Shown piece after piece: positions 53,105 through 61,701 of a stretch of DNA of 64,000 nucleotides. Made by a program: the position numbers and the translations under genes. Each line of letters opens with the position of its first letter. Positions within the stretch are counted from its first letter, which is position 1. The notes beneath the pieces are model-generated. The model did no database searches and was not told the DNA's origin. It saw only the letters and a list, made by a program, of their open reading frames with translations. The stretch is from Kiloniellales bacterium (GTDB lineage Bacteria > Pseudomonadota > Alphaproteobacteria > Kiloniellales > JAKSDN01), in NCBI GenBank assembly GCA_028280455.1, contig JANQLT010000211.1, positions 1 to 64,000 on the forward strand, written 5' to 3'.

Positions 53105-53908
53105 ATGTCGGCTCGGCCCTTGCCTAGATCTCTGCCCGAAGGCGCGCCGAATGGCATCGGCCGGGTCGGCCGCCTGCTCTTGCTCTACTGGCCGCCCATC
53201 TTGGCCGCCGTGCTGCTCATTGCCGTCTGGGAGCTGGCGGTCTGGTGGTTCCAGCTACCGAACTTTGTCCTGCCGACGCCGCGAGAGATCATCCTCGTCA
53301 GTCTGGAGGATCCGCGGACCTTGCTGCAGGACACCGCGACGACGGTGGGCGAGGCGGTCAGCGGCTACATCGCCGGCTCCCTGTTCGGTCTGCTCCTGGC
53401 GATCCTGTTCGTCACTTGGCCGAGCGTCGAGCGTTGTCTGCTGCCGTTCTATGTCACGATCAACTCCGTGCCGATGATTGCCTATGGCCCGCTCGCCATC
53501 ATCTGGTTCGGGGTCGGGCCCGCATCGAAGGTCGTGCTGATCTTCTTGGCGGTCAGCTATACCGTTCTCATCAATGCGGTAGCGGGCTTGAGAAGCTGCG
53601 ATCCCGTGGCCATCGATCTGCTGCGCAGCTTTGGCGCGAGCAACCGAACCATCCTGGTCAAGCTTCGGATGCCGGCTTCTTTGCCCTGGATCTTCTCCGG
53701 CCTCCGGGTCGCGGTGGTTCACGCCATGATCCTGGCGGTCGTTCTTGAGATGCTCGGGGCGAACTCCGGCCTGGGATGGAGCATCTACAAGGCGACCCAA
53801 ATGATGAGCTTCGTGGAAGCCTGGGTCGCGGTGGGCGCGTCCGTCGTGGTCAGCCTGATCATCTACACGATCGTGACGCGCATAGGGAAACGCGTGGCCT
53901 GGTGGTAG
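53105..53908 (+). CDS. ABC transporter permease (second)
   Basis: A 267-residue paralogue of the first permease, with the loop LLRSFGASNRTILVKLRMPASLPWI and IAYGPLAIIWFGVGPASKVV. The two likely pair. Most TauC-type systems use one permease as a homodimer; two permease genes are typical of the predicted pyrimidine/riboflavin-precursor subgroup. Confidence 0.9.
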   Translation: MSARPLPRSLPEGAPNGIGRVGRLLLLYWPPILAAVLLIAVWELAVWWFQLPNFVLPTPREIILVSLEDPRTLLQDTATTVGEAVSGYIAGSLFGLLLAILFVTWPSVERCLLPFYVTINSVPMIAYGPLAIIWFGVGPASKVVLIFLAVSYTVLINAVAGLRSCDPVAIDLLRSFGASNRTILVKLRMPASLPWIFSGLRVAVVHAMILAVVLEMLGANSGLGWSIYKATQMMSFVEAWVAVGASVVVSLIIYTIVTRIGKRVAWW

Positions 53909-53953
53909 GCCATCGGCCCCTTTGAGTGACGCATCTGGTCAGAAGGCAGAGAC

Positions 53954-54649
53954 ATGACACGGCCGACTGAGAGGCGACTGAAGATTGCCGTCATCGGCGG
54001 GACCGGTGACTTGGGACGTGGCCTTGCCATGCGGTGGGCGCGTGCCGGCCACGATATCACGATTGGGTCCCGCGACGGCGCACGGGCGGCAGAGGTCGCG
54101 AATCGCCTCAATGCCTTGGCTGACACGACGACCATCGGTGGCATGGCAAATACCGACGCAGCCGGGGCCGCGGAGCTCGTTGCCTTGACGGTCCCCTACG
54201 CCAGTCACGGCGCTATGCTCGACGATATCGCGCCGCATCTGCAGGGCAAGATCCTGATCGACGTCACCGTGCCGCTCGTGCCGCCCAAGGTTCGCACGGT
54301 CATCTTGCCGCCGGAAGGCTCAGCCGCGAAAGCCGCGCAGGAGCGCTTGGGTGACGGCGTCAAGGTCGTCTCCGCCTTCCAGAACATCGCCGCCGCGCAC
54401 TTGAGCGACCTGGATCACGCGATCGACTGCGACGTGTTGGTTTGCGGCAACGACAAGGCGGCCCGTGAGCTGGTCATCGCTCTGGCGTCGGACGCGGGCA
54501 TGAAAGGATGGCATGCCGGGCGGATCGCCAATTCGGCCGTTGCCGAAGCGATGACGTCGGCCCTGATCTTCATCAATGGGCACTACAAGATCAACGGCGC
54601 CGGTGTGCGGATTACCGGCAGCGTGGGTGAAGCCGAGACCGCGGATTGA
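53954..54649 (+). CDS. npdG: NADPH-dependent F420 reductase (F420:NADP+ oxidoreductase), copy 2
   Basis: A 231-residue enzyme with the dinucleotide motif VIGGTGDLGRGLAMRWARAG and GSRDGARAAE, VTVPLVPPKVRTV, and a C-terminal MTSALIFINGHYK-type block, parallel to copy 1. It lies 45 bases after the permease and would supply F420H2 to the second LLM enzyme. The two copies share motif order throughout but differ at many positions, so they are not a recent duplication. Confidence 0.92.
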   Translation: MTRPTERRLKIAVIGGTGDLGRGLAMRWARAGHDITIGSRDGARAAEVANRLNALADTTTIGGMANTDAAGAAELVALTVPYASHGAMLDDIAPHLQGKILIDVTVPLVPPKVRTVILPPEGSAAKAAQERLGDGVKVVSAFQNIAAAHLSDLDHAIDCDVLVCGNDKAARELVIALASDAGMKGWHAGRIANSAVAEAMTSALIFINGHYKINGAGVRITGSVGEAETAD

Positions 54650-54754
54650 CGCATAAAGGGCGATTTCGGGAATGACCGGCGGATGGCTTGCCGAGCATGC
54701 CGGGGCCGGCTTTGCGTTCGGGATTTTGGGCCAAGCTAGGGCCGTGCCGCTATC

Positions 54755-54928
54755 GTGATTGCCGCCATCATCCCCTTCAAGAACGCCATGCGGGCCAAAG
54801 GTCGATTGGCCCCGCTGTTGGAGGGCTCGGAGCGGGCCGGCCCCGTGCACGCGATGCTTGGTGACGTGCTCGACGCTCTCACCGGCCGAACACCCTGTCA
54901 GCGGCGGGGACCTATCGACGATGGGTGA
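54755..54928 (+). pseudogene. Truncated cofC remnant
   Basis: From the GTG at 54755 a 57-codon frame reads VIAAIIPFKNAMRAKGRLAPLL then EGSERAGPVHAMLGDVLDALTGR, the N-terminal nucleotide-binding part of CofC/FbiD (P-x-K-x6-K-x-R-L-x-x-L, then E-R). It then loses similarity and stops at 54926-54928. The NTP-site continuation, the later motifs and the LPxD metal motif are missing, and no rest of the gene is visible before leuD. It does not closely match the intact cofC at 26180. It looks like the leftover of a second F420 gene set. The preceding 105 bases show no gene. Confidence 0.65.
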
Positions 54929-55007
54929 GGCAGTTCAGGGGGCAGCGCCTAGTCAGGACTCTGCGGTTCAGTCTTCCAACGGGCGGCAGGCCACGGCCTC
55001 GATGCCC

Positions 55008-55661
55008 TCAGCTCTGCCGGCCGTCCGCCGCCGCATTGCCGGCTAGGGCCGGCCGGAGAGTCCAGGGCAGCTTCGAGCCGTGGGCGTCCTCGAAGGCTTC
55101 GATCTCCTCGATGGCCTTCAAGGTCATCTCGATCTCCGAGGCGCCCTCGAGCAGTGCCTGCTGCCGGTAGGGGTCGATGGTGAAGGACCAGCGGCGGCCG
55201 TCTTCCGACCTGATGCTCTGCTCGGCGAGGTCGATGGTCGCCGTCGCGCCGGCCCGGCGCTGCGCTTCGTCGCTCAGCGCCGCCAACAGAGCCTCGTCGG
55301 CGACGATGGCGAGCAGGCCGTTCTTGCTGCAGTTGTTGTAGAAGATGTCACCGAAGCTCGGCGCCATGACGGCGCGGAAGCCGTAGTCGGCGAGGGCCCA
55401 AACGGCGTGCTCGCGCGAGGAGCCGCAGCCGAAGTTCGGGCCCGCGAGCAGGATCGTTCCTTGCCGATAGGAGTCCCGGTTGAGGATGAAGGCGGGCCGC
55501 TCCTTGCCCGCGTCGTCGTATCGTAGGTCGTGGAACAGGAGGCTGCCGTAGCCCTGCTTGCGGGCTCGATGCAGGAAGCGCGCGGGGATGATCTGGTCCG
55601 TGTCGACGTTGGCGGCGACGTAGGGCACCAGGAGGCCCTGATGGCGTCGAAAAGCTCGCAT
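55008..55661 (-). CDS. leuD: 3-isopropylmalate dehydratase small subunit-like
   Basis: A 217-residue aconitase-family swivel subunit. The start at 55661 (MRAFRRHQGLLVPYVAANVDTDQIIP region) fits the usual LeuD N-terminus; ATGs at 55673 and 55691 overlap leuC. Conserved are NVDTDQIIPARFL, GPNFGCGSSREHAVWAL, and FGDIFYNNCSKNGLL. It follows leuC with one base between. No leuB, leuA or regulator is close by. Confidence 0.92.
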   Translation of the reverse strand: MRAFRRHQGLLVPYVAANVDTDQIIPARFLHRARKQGYGSLLFHDLRYDDAGKERPAFILNRDSYRQGTILLAGPNFGCGSSREHAVWALADYGFRAVMAPSFGDIFYNNCSKNGLLAIVADEALLAALSDEAQRRAGATATIDLAEQSIRSEDGRRWSFTIDPYRQQALLEGASEIEMTLKAIEEIEAFEDAHGSKLPWTLRPALAGNAAADGRQS

Positions 55662-55662
55662 G

Positions 55663-57060
55663 TCACGCCCCATAGCCGAGCTTGCGGACATCCGTCAGCC
55701 GCCCGGTGATGGCGGCCGCTGCGGCCATCGGCGGGCTCACGAGGTGCGTGCGGGCCTCGGGCCCCTGCCGGCCGGCGAAGTTCCGGTTGGAGGTCGAGGC
55801 GCAGCGCTCTCCCGGCGGCACGCGATCGCCGTTCATCGCCACGCACATGGAGCAGCCCGGCTGCCGCCACTCGAACCCGGCCGCGCGGAAGATCCGGTCC
55901 AGGCCTTCGGCCTCGGCCTGCCGCTTCACCTCCCCGGATCCGGGGACGACGATCGCCGGCACGCTGGCCCGGCGTCCCTTGGCGATCTCGGCGGCGGCGC
56001 GCAGGTCCTCGATGCGGCTGTTGGTGCAGGAGCCGATGAAGACGCGGTCGATGGCCAGCTCGCTCACCGCCGCGCCGGCCCGCAAGCCCATGTAGGCAAG
56101 GGCCTTTTCGGCCGCCTGCCGGCGCACGGGGTCGGCTTCCAGCCGCGGTTCGGGTATCGCCTGGGAGATCGGCATGGCCTGCTCCGGCGAGGTGCCCCAG
56201 GTCACGATCGGCTCGATCGTCCCGCCGTCGAGGGCGACCTCGCGGTCGAAAACGGCGTCGGGGTCGCTGCGCAGCGCCCGCCAATCTTCGACGGCCTGCG
56301 CCCAGCTCTCGCCCGACGGTGCCAGCGGCCGGCCCTCGAGATAGGCGAAGGTCTTGTCGTCCGGCGCGACGAGCCCGCTCCGGGCCCCGGCCTCGATGGT
56401 CATGTTGCAGATCGTCAGCCGCCCTTCGATGGACAGCGCGGCGAGGACGTCGCCGCCGTATTCGATGGCATAGCCGGTCCCGCCCTCCGTGCCGATCCGC
56501 CGGATGACCTCGAGCACGACGTCCTTGGCCGTGACGCCCGGCCCCAGCGCGCCGTCGATGGTGATCCGCATCTGCTTGGGCTTGGCCTGCCAGATGGTCT
56601 GGGTGGCCAGCACGTGGGCGACTTCGGAGGTGCCGATGCCGAAGGCGAGCGCCCCCAGCGCGCCGTGGGACGCGGTGTGGCTGTCGCCGCAGACCAGGAC
56701 CGTGCCGGGCAGGGTGAAGCCCAGCTCCGGCCCGATGACGTGCACGATGCCCTGCCGAGGGTCGCCGAAGCCGTAGGCGGCGAAGTCCGACTTGCGCGCG
56801 TTGTCGAGCAGCCGATGGGTCATCTCGGCCAAGGTGGGGTCCTGCGCCGACAGGGCGCCGACCGTGTTCACGTAGTGGTCGGCGCTGCCCAGGGTGAGGT
56901 CCGGTCTGCGGACCTTGAGGCCGAGCTCTTCGATGGCATCGAAGGCTTGGGCCGTGGCGTCGTGCACCAGGTGCCTGTCGACAAAGAGCAGCGTGTGCCC
57001 GTCGGGCCGCGTCGTGATGCTATGGGCGCTCCAGATCTTGTCGAACAGGGTGGCCGGCAT
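55663..57060 (-). CDS. leuC: 3-isopropylmalate dehydratase large subunit-like
   Basis: A 465-residue [4Fe-4S] dehydratase of the bacterial LeuC length class. Motifs: GIVHVIGPELGFTLPGTVLV, CGDSHTASHGALGALAFGIG, cluster cysteines in FIGSCTNSRIEDL and PGCSMCVAMN, and SNRNFAGRQG. AGGAGA precedes the ATG. With LeuD it isomerises 2- to 3-isopropylmalate in leucine synthesis, but the setting at the end of a Dpp transporter operon leaves open that this pair hydrates another alkylmalate in catabolism. Confidence 0.92.
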   Translation of the reverse strand: MPATLFDKIWSAHSITTRPDGHTLLFVDRHLVHDATAQAFDAIEELGLKVRRPDLTLGSADHYVNTVGALSAQDPTLAEMTHRLLDNARKSDFAAYGFGDPRQGIVHVIGPELGFTLPGTVLVCGDSHTASHGALGALAFGIGTSEVAHVLATQTIWQAKPKQMRITIDGALGPGVTAKDVVLEVIRRIGTEGGTGYAIEYGGDVLAALSIEGRLTICNMTIEAGARSGLVAPDDKTFAYLEGRPLAPSGESWAQAVEDWRALRSDPDAVFDREVALDGGTIEPIVTWGTSPEQAMPISQAIPEPRLEADPVRRQAAEKALAYMGLRAGAAVSELAIDRVFIGSCTNSRIEDLRAAAEIAKGRRASVPAIVVPGSGEVKRQAEAEGLDRIFRAAGFEWRQPGCSMCVAMNGDRVPPGERCASTSNRNFAGRQGPEARTHLVSPPMAAAAAITGRLTDVRKLGYGA

Positions 57061-57100
57061 CTCGTCTCCTCGTCCTGGAAGAGCGTCCTCGGTGTTCGCC

Positions 57101-57898
57101 TCACGCCGCGTCGCTCTCGCTGTCCCAAACCTTCTCCGGCATCGGCAGGCCCTCGAAGGTCTCCGCTCCGAGCGGTCCGTCCGGGGCGATGTCCATGCGC
57201 TCGAGCGTCCACATGAGCTGGCGGGCGTGCTGGCCGCTGTGCCAGGCCGTGCGCTCCAGGAACTGGTGGAGGCTCTGCTTGCCGTAGTAGACCTGCGCGG
57301 TCCTCGACCAATCGGCCTCGCGCCCCGGGCCCTCGAACCAGTCGTTGAGGCGCCTCGCGACATGGCCGCCGTAGCCCGCCAGCCCAGCGATGGACTGCAT
57401 CTCCGGGGGCGGCAGCCGGTAGTAGGCCTCGTAGACCAGCGGGATGCCCTCCTCGTGCTCAACGAAGGCGTCGATGATGTTGTAGATGTGGTAGACGAGG
57501 TCGGCGTAGCTGCGCGGCCGGTTCGGCAAGTGGGTCTGCAGGCTGTCCGGCGGAAGCTGGCGCAGGAAGCGGTCGCTGCCCGCCATGATCGCCTCGAGGC
57601 GGCGGTGCAGCTCTTCGGGAGGCAGGATGTTCGCCTTGCCCCACGCGATGCCGACGAGCTTGGCCACGTCGCCGGGTATCTGGCCGTTCGCCCAGGCGTC
57701 GCCGCGCACGACGATCGGCACCTGGCGCAGCCCGAAGCGGGCCAGCTCGTCGAGCGCCGTCTCGTCCTCGAGCACGTTGCGCGAGACGAAGGCGATGCCG
57801 TGCTCGGTGAGGAACTCCTTGGTCCGGAGACAGCTCGTGCAGCCGGTCTGCCAATAGACGTAGATCTCGTCCGCGCTGTCCGGGGCTTGTAGGGTCAT
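57101..57898 (-). CDS. Glutaredoxin-like domain fused to a DinB-family domain
   Basis: A 265-residue two-domain protein. Residues 1-80 are a glutaredoxin fold with active site TGCTSCLRTKEFL and the cis-proline in RQVPIVV. Residues about 100-250 form a four-helix DinB/YfiT-like domain with the metal-type histidines in YADLVYHIYNIIDAF and LERTAWHSGQHARQLMW. The DinB superfamily includes thiol-dependent transferases and isomerases (mycothiol, bacillithiol, maleylpyruvate isomerase), so a thiol cofactor role is suggested. GGAGGAGG precedes the ATG. Operon partners are an amidase and leuCD. Confidence 0.8.
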   Translation of the reverse strand: MTLQAPDSADEIYVYWQTGCTSCLRTKEFLTEHGIAFVSRNVLEDETALDELARFGLRQVPIVVRGDAWANGQIPGDVAKLVGIAWGKANILPPEELHRRLEAIMAGSDRFLRQLPPDSLQTHLPNRPRSYADLVYHIYNIIDAFVEHEEGIPLVYEAYYRLPPPEMQSIAGLAGYGGHVARRLNDWFEGPGREADWSRTAQVYYGKQSLHQFLERTAWHSGQHARQLMWTLERMDIAPDGPLGAETFEGLPMPEKVWDSESDAA

Positions 57899-57937
57899 CG
57901 GCTTTCCTCCTCCTTCGCTTGACGGCTTCGCGGCGCG

Positions 57938-58582
57938 CTAGGCCGCCGCCCGCGCGGCGATCGCGTCGAACTGCGCGATGACCTCCGCCTTGCCCACCAC
58001 GTCGCCGTACTTGGCGTTGATGTCGAAGAGATTGGCGTCGTGCGGGTCGGCGTGGCGGTCGCCGACGCATTCGCGCGGCACGATCACATGGTAGCCGTAC
58101 TGCAGGCCGTCGACCGCGGTGGCGCGCACGCAGCCGCTCGTCGAGCAGCCGATCAGGACCAGGGTGTCGGCGTTCATTGCCTTGAGCGTCGCGACCAGGG
58201 AGGTGCCGAAGAAGCAGCTCGGGTAGCTCTTGACGATCACCAGCTCGCTTTCCAGCGGCGTCAGCGCCTCGTCGATCTCGGTCAGCGGCTCGCCCGGCAC
58301 CAGCTTGCGCAGGGACGGGACCTTCTTGAGGAAGAGCCCGCCGTCGATGCCGGAGGGGTGGTAGATCACCTTCGTGTAGATTACCGGGACCTGCGCCCGG
58401 CGGGCGGCGGACAAGAGCTCGACGCTCTCCGAGACCGCTGAGACCACGCCATCGGCGTAGAACGGCGAGCCCTCCGTCGTGTAGGCCTTCATGAAATCGA
58501 TCACGACGACGGCCGGCCGCTCGCCGAAGCCGACCTTGCCGTCGAACACGCCGGCATAGTTGCTCTCGAGGTTTTCGCTCAC
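57938..58582 (-). CDS. Isochorismatase-fold cysteine hydrolase, N-carbamoylsarcosine-amidase-like
   Basis: A 214-residue hydrolase. The GTG at 58582 ([11 protein letters not shown]) has AAGGAGG nicely spaced and overlaps the ATPase stop by four bases (GTGA). The catalytic triad of the fold appears as Asp in VVVIDFMKAY, Lys in VIVKSYPSCFFGTSL, and Cys in GCSTSGCVRATAVD; the KSYPSCFFGT segment is typical of N-carbamoylsarcosine amidase relatives. It would release ammonia and CO2 from an N-carbamoyl compound, linking to the ureide theme, but other amides are possible. Confidence 0.85.
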   Translation of the reverse strand: MSENLESNYAGVFDGKVGFGERPAVVVIDFMKAYTTEGSPFYADGVVSAVSESVELLSAARRAQVPVIYTKVIYHPSGIDGGLFLKKVPSLRKLVPGEPLTEIDEALTPLESELVIVKSYPSCFFGTSLVATLKAMNADTLVLIGCSTSGCVRATAVDGLQYGYHVIVPRECVGDRHADPHDANLFDINAKYGDVVGKAEVIAQFDAIAARAAA

Positions 58583-59703
58583 GAGTGCCTCCTTGACTGT
58601 CCGGCCGCGAAGGGCGCGCTGTCCCGAGCCTCCGCGCCGTTCGGATCCAGTGGGAAATGACAGGCCGCGAAGTGGCCGTTGCCGTCGTCGGCCAGCGGCG
58701 GCTCGCTGTCGGTGCAGCGGCTCGGCACGACCACGTCCTTGGACAGGGCCGTTGTCGCGACCCCGCCGGCGGCGGCGACCAGCCGCGCCTTGAAACAGCG
58801 CGGGTGGAAGCGGCAACCGCCGGGCAGGGCGGTCGCCGAGCCGATCTCGCCGTAGAGCGCAATGCGCTTGCGCTGCCGCTCCGCGCGCAGGTTGGGCAGT
58901 GGCACCGCCGACAGCAGCGAGGCGCTGTAGGGGTGCCGCGGCGCGGCATAGAGACGCTCGCGCGGCGCCGTCTCGACGATCTTGCCGAGGTACATCACGG
59001 CCACGCGCTCGGAGATGTGCCGCACGACGGCGAGGTCGTGGGCGATGAAGATGTAGGTGACGCCGGACTGGCGCTGCAGGTCGCGCAGCAGGTTGAGGAT
59101 CTGCGCCTGGATCGAGACGTCGAGCGCGGAGACCGGCTCGTCGAGGATCAGCAGCTTGGGATCGAGGGCCATCGCGCGGGCGATGCCGATGCGCTGGCGC
59201 TGGCCGCCGGAGAACTCGTGCGGGTAGCGCTCGGCCATGGCCGGGGAGAGGCCGACCCATTCGAGGATCTCGGCGGTGCGGCGGGCGATGCCGGAGCGCT
59301 CCGCGCCGTGGACCAGCATCGGCTCGGCGACGATGGCGCCGACCTTCATGCGCGGGTCGAGCGAGCCGTAGGGGTCCTGGAAGACCATCTGCATCTCGTG
59401 GCGCAGCTTGCGCATCCGTCCCTGGGCCAGGCCGGTGATGTCGCGGCCGTCGAAGACGATGCGTCCGGCGGAGGGGTCCAGCAGGCGGATCAAGAGACGG
59501 CCCAGCGTGCTCTTGCCGGATCCCGTCTCGCCGACGATGCCCAGCGTCTCGCCGCGGCGGACCGAGAAGCTGACCTTGTCGACGGCGCGCACCTCGGGCC
59601 GGCTGCGCCGGAACAGCAGGCCGCGCCCGCCGAAGACCTTGCTGAGGTCGTCGGCCTGCAACAGGGTCTCGTGCTCGCCCGTGCTCCGCAGGTCCGCGTT
59701 CAT
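58579..59703 (-). CDS. Oligopeptide-type ABC transporter ATPase (DppF-like)
   Basis: A 374-residue ATPase. Walker A is [15 protein letters not shown], signature [15 protein letters not shown], Walker [16 protein letters not shown]. The C-terminal oligopeptide-transport extension has the cysteine-containing [12 protein letters not shown] and a second Cys before HFPLDPNG. It overlaps DppD by ATGA and the amidase by GTGA. Substrates of the family include peptides, opines, nickel complexes and small amides. Confidence 0.9.
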   Translation of the reverse strand: MNADLRSTGEHETLLQADDLSKVFGGRGLLFRRSRPEVRAVDKVSFSVRRGETLGIVGETGSGKSTLGRLLIRLLDPSAGRIVFDGRDITGLAQGRMRKLRHEMQMVFQDPYGSLDPRMKVGAIVAEPMLVHGAERSGIARRTAEILEWVGLSPAMAERYPHEFSGGQRQRIGIARAMALDPKLLILDEPVSALDVSIQAQILNLLRDLQRQSGVTYIFIAHDLAVVRHISERVAVMYLGKIVETAPRERLYAAPRHPYSASLLSAVPLPNLRAERQRKRIALYGEIGSATALPGGCRFHPRCFKARLVAAAGGVATTALSKDVVVPSRCTDSEPPLADDGNGHFAACHFPLDPNGAEARDSAPFAAGQSRRHS

Positions 59704-60755
59704 GCCCGCGCCCTCGTCGCGGTCAGCTCGGCGCTATGCAGGCAGGCCGTCTGGTGCTCCGTGCCGAGCGTCGGCTGCAAGCCGGGACGGGTGGCCTGGC
59801 AGCTCGCGCGCCCCTGGCCGAGGAAGCAGCGCGGCTCGAAGGCGCAACCGGGCGGCAGGAACGCCGGGTCCGGCGGCTGCCCTTCGATCTCGATCAGGTC
59901 CTGCGCGGTATCCGTATCGAGGCTGGGGACGCCGCGGAACAGGGACAGCGTGTAGGGGTGCGCCGTCTGCTCGAAGACGGCTTTGGCGCTGCCCTGCTCG
60001 ACGACGCGGCCGGCGTACATCACCGCCACCCTGTCGGCGTGGCGCGCGACGAGGCCGAGGTCGTGGGTGATCAGCACCATGGCCATGCCGGACTCTTCCC
60101 GCAGCTCGGCCAGCAGCTCGAGGACCTGCGCCTGGACCGTCACGTCGAGCGCGGTGGTCGGCTCGTCGGCGATCAGCACGCTGGGATCGAGCGAGATCGC
60201 CATGGCGATGAGGACGCGCTGGCGCATGCCGCCGGAGAGCTGATGGGGATAGTCGTCGACCCGCCGGCCCGGATCGGGAATCTGGACCCGCTCCAGGAGT
60301 TCGATCGCCTTCTTGCGGGCCTCGGCGCGCGACAGCTTGCGGTGCGCGCGCAGCACCTCGACGATCTGCTCGCCGATGGTGAAGACCGGATTGAGCCCGG
60401 TCAGAGGGTCCTGGAAGACCATCGAGATCCGCTCGCCCCGCACCGCACGGAGCTGTTCCGGCGTGTGGGTCAGGAGATCCGTGCCCTCGAGCAGGACCTG
60501 CCCGCTCGTGACCCGCCCCGGCGGCGGGATCAGGCCGATGGCGGAGAGGAAGGTCATGGTCTTGCCCGAGCCGGACTCGCCGACGACCGCGAGGGTCTCG
60601 CCGGAAGCGACCGAGAGGCTGACGCCGTCGACGATGCTCAGGGGGCCGTCGTCTCCGGGAAAGCGCGTCACCAGGTCGCGCAGCTCCAGGACCGGGCCGC
60701 GCGGGCCGGCCTTGGCGGCGCTGGGATCGCTTGAGGGTGGGCTCGAGCGTTGCAT
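59700..60755 (-). CDS. Oligopeptide-type ABC transporter ATPase (DppD-like)
   Basis: A 351-residue ATPase with Walker [15 protein letters not shown], signature [15 protein letters not shown], Walker [15 protein letters not shown] and the C-terminal [17 protein letters not shown] extension. It pairs with the DppF-like subunit to power the importer. Ten bases separate it from the DppC-like permease gene upstream. Confidence 0.9.
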   Translation of the reverse strand: MQRSSPPSSDPSAAKAGPRGPVLELRDLVTRFPGDDGPLSIVDGVSLSVASGETLAVVGESGSGKTMTFLSAIGLIPPPGRVTSGQVLLEGTDLLTHTPEQLRAVRGERISMVFQDPLTGLNPVFTIGEQIVEVLRAHRKLSRAEARKKAIELLERVQIPDPGRRVDDYPHQLSGGMRQRVLIAMAISLDPSVLIADEPTTALDVTVQAQVLELLAELREESGMAMVLITHDLGLVARHADRVAVMYAGRVVEQGSAKAVFEQTAHPYTLSLFRGVPSLDTDTAQDLIEIEGQPPDPAFLPPGCAFEPRCFLGQGRASCQATRPGLQPTLGTEHQTACLHSAELTATRARA

Positions 60756-60765
60756 CGCGGCCCCG

Positions 60766-61701
60766 TCAGAGCATCTTGGCGCCGGTTTGGCGGCGCATTT
60801 GCGGGTCGAGCGTGTCGCGCAGCCCGTCGCCGAGCAGGTTCAGGCCGATGACCGCGACGGCGATGCTCAACCCGGCGGAGAGGGAGATCAGGGGCCGCGT
60901 GGTGATCACCGCCTGTCCGTTGGCGATGACGCTGCCCCAGGTCGCCGTCGGCGGCTGGACGCCGAGGCCGAGGAAGCTCAGCCCGGCTTCCGCCAGGATC
61001 GCCGTCGCCGCGCTCACCGTCGCCACCACGATGACCGGCGGCATGGCGTTGGGGATGACGTGGCGCAGCAGGATCCGCAGCTTGGTCAAGCCGATGGCAT
61101 GGGAGGCCTCGATGAAGGGCCGCGGCCGGATGGTCAGCACCACCGACCGCATCACGGTGGCGACCCGCGGCGTGTAGGCGATCGAGACGGCCGTGATCAC
61201 CGACGTCAGCGAAGACCCCTGGGCGGCGACGAGCGCGAGCGCGAGCAGGAAGCCCGGGAAGGCCAGCATGATGTCGATCAGCGCGACGATGGCGCGCTCG
61301 ATCCAGCCGCCGAGGAAGCCCGCCAGCGCGCCGATCAGGGTGCCGCAGGTGAGGGAGATCAGGACCACCCAGAAGCCGACCTGGAGCGAGATCTGCGCGC
61401 CGTAGATCAGGCGCGACAGGACGCAGCGGCCGAACTGGTCGGTGCCCAGCGGATAGGCCCAGGAGGGCTCGGCGAGGACCAGCGACATCTCGGTCTTGAG
61501 CGGCGAGTTCGGGGCGATCCAGGGGGCGAGGATCGCGAGCAGCGCCAGGAGCAGGATGATCGTGGCGCCGACCATGAAGCCGGGGTGGCGCGTATAGCGG
61601 CGCAGGGCCGCCTGGCGCCGGCGCCGGGCCGCCTCGGGATCGTCGGGCCCGGCCGGCTGACGTGGGATCGCGCTGTCCCGGGCCATCTCGCCGGATGCCA
61701 T
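60766..61701 (-). CDS. Oligopeptide-type ABC transporter permease (DppC-like)
   Basis: A 311-residue permease. A basic cytoplasmic N-terminus is followed by a long first membrane segment (GATIILLLALLAILAPW), then YPLGTDQFGRCVLSRLIYGAQ, the typical DppC block, and the EAA loop GLTKLRILLRHVIPNAMPP. Its start overlaps the end of the DppB-like gene by one base. Confidence 0.92.
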   Translation of the reverse strand: MASGEMARDSAIPRQPAGPDDPEAARRRRQAALRRYTRHPGFMVGATIILLLALLAILAPWIAPNSPLKTEMSLVLAEPSWAYPLGTDQFGRCVLSRLIYGAQISLQVGFWVVLISLTCGTLIGALAGFLGGWIERAIVALIDIMLAFPGFLLALALVAAQGSSLTSVITAVSIAYTPRVATVMRSVVLTIRPRPFIEASHAIGLTKLRILLRHVIPNAMPPVIVVATVSAATAILAEAGLSFLGLGVQPPTATWGSVIANGQAVITTRPLISLSAGLSIAVAVIGLNLLGDGLRDTLDPQMRRQTGAKML

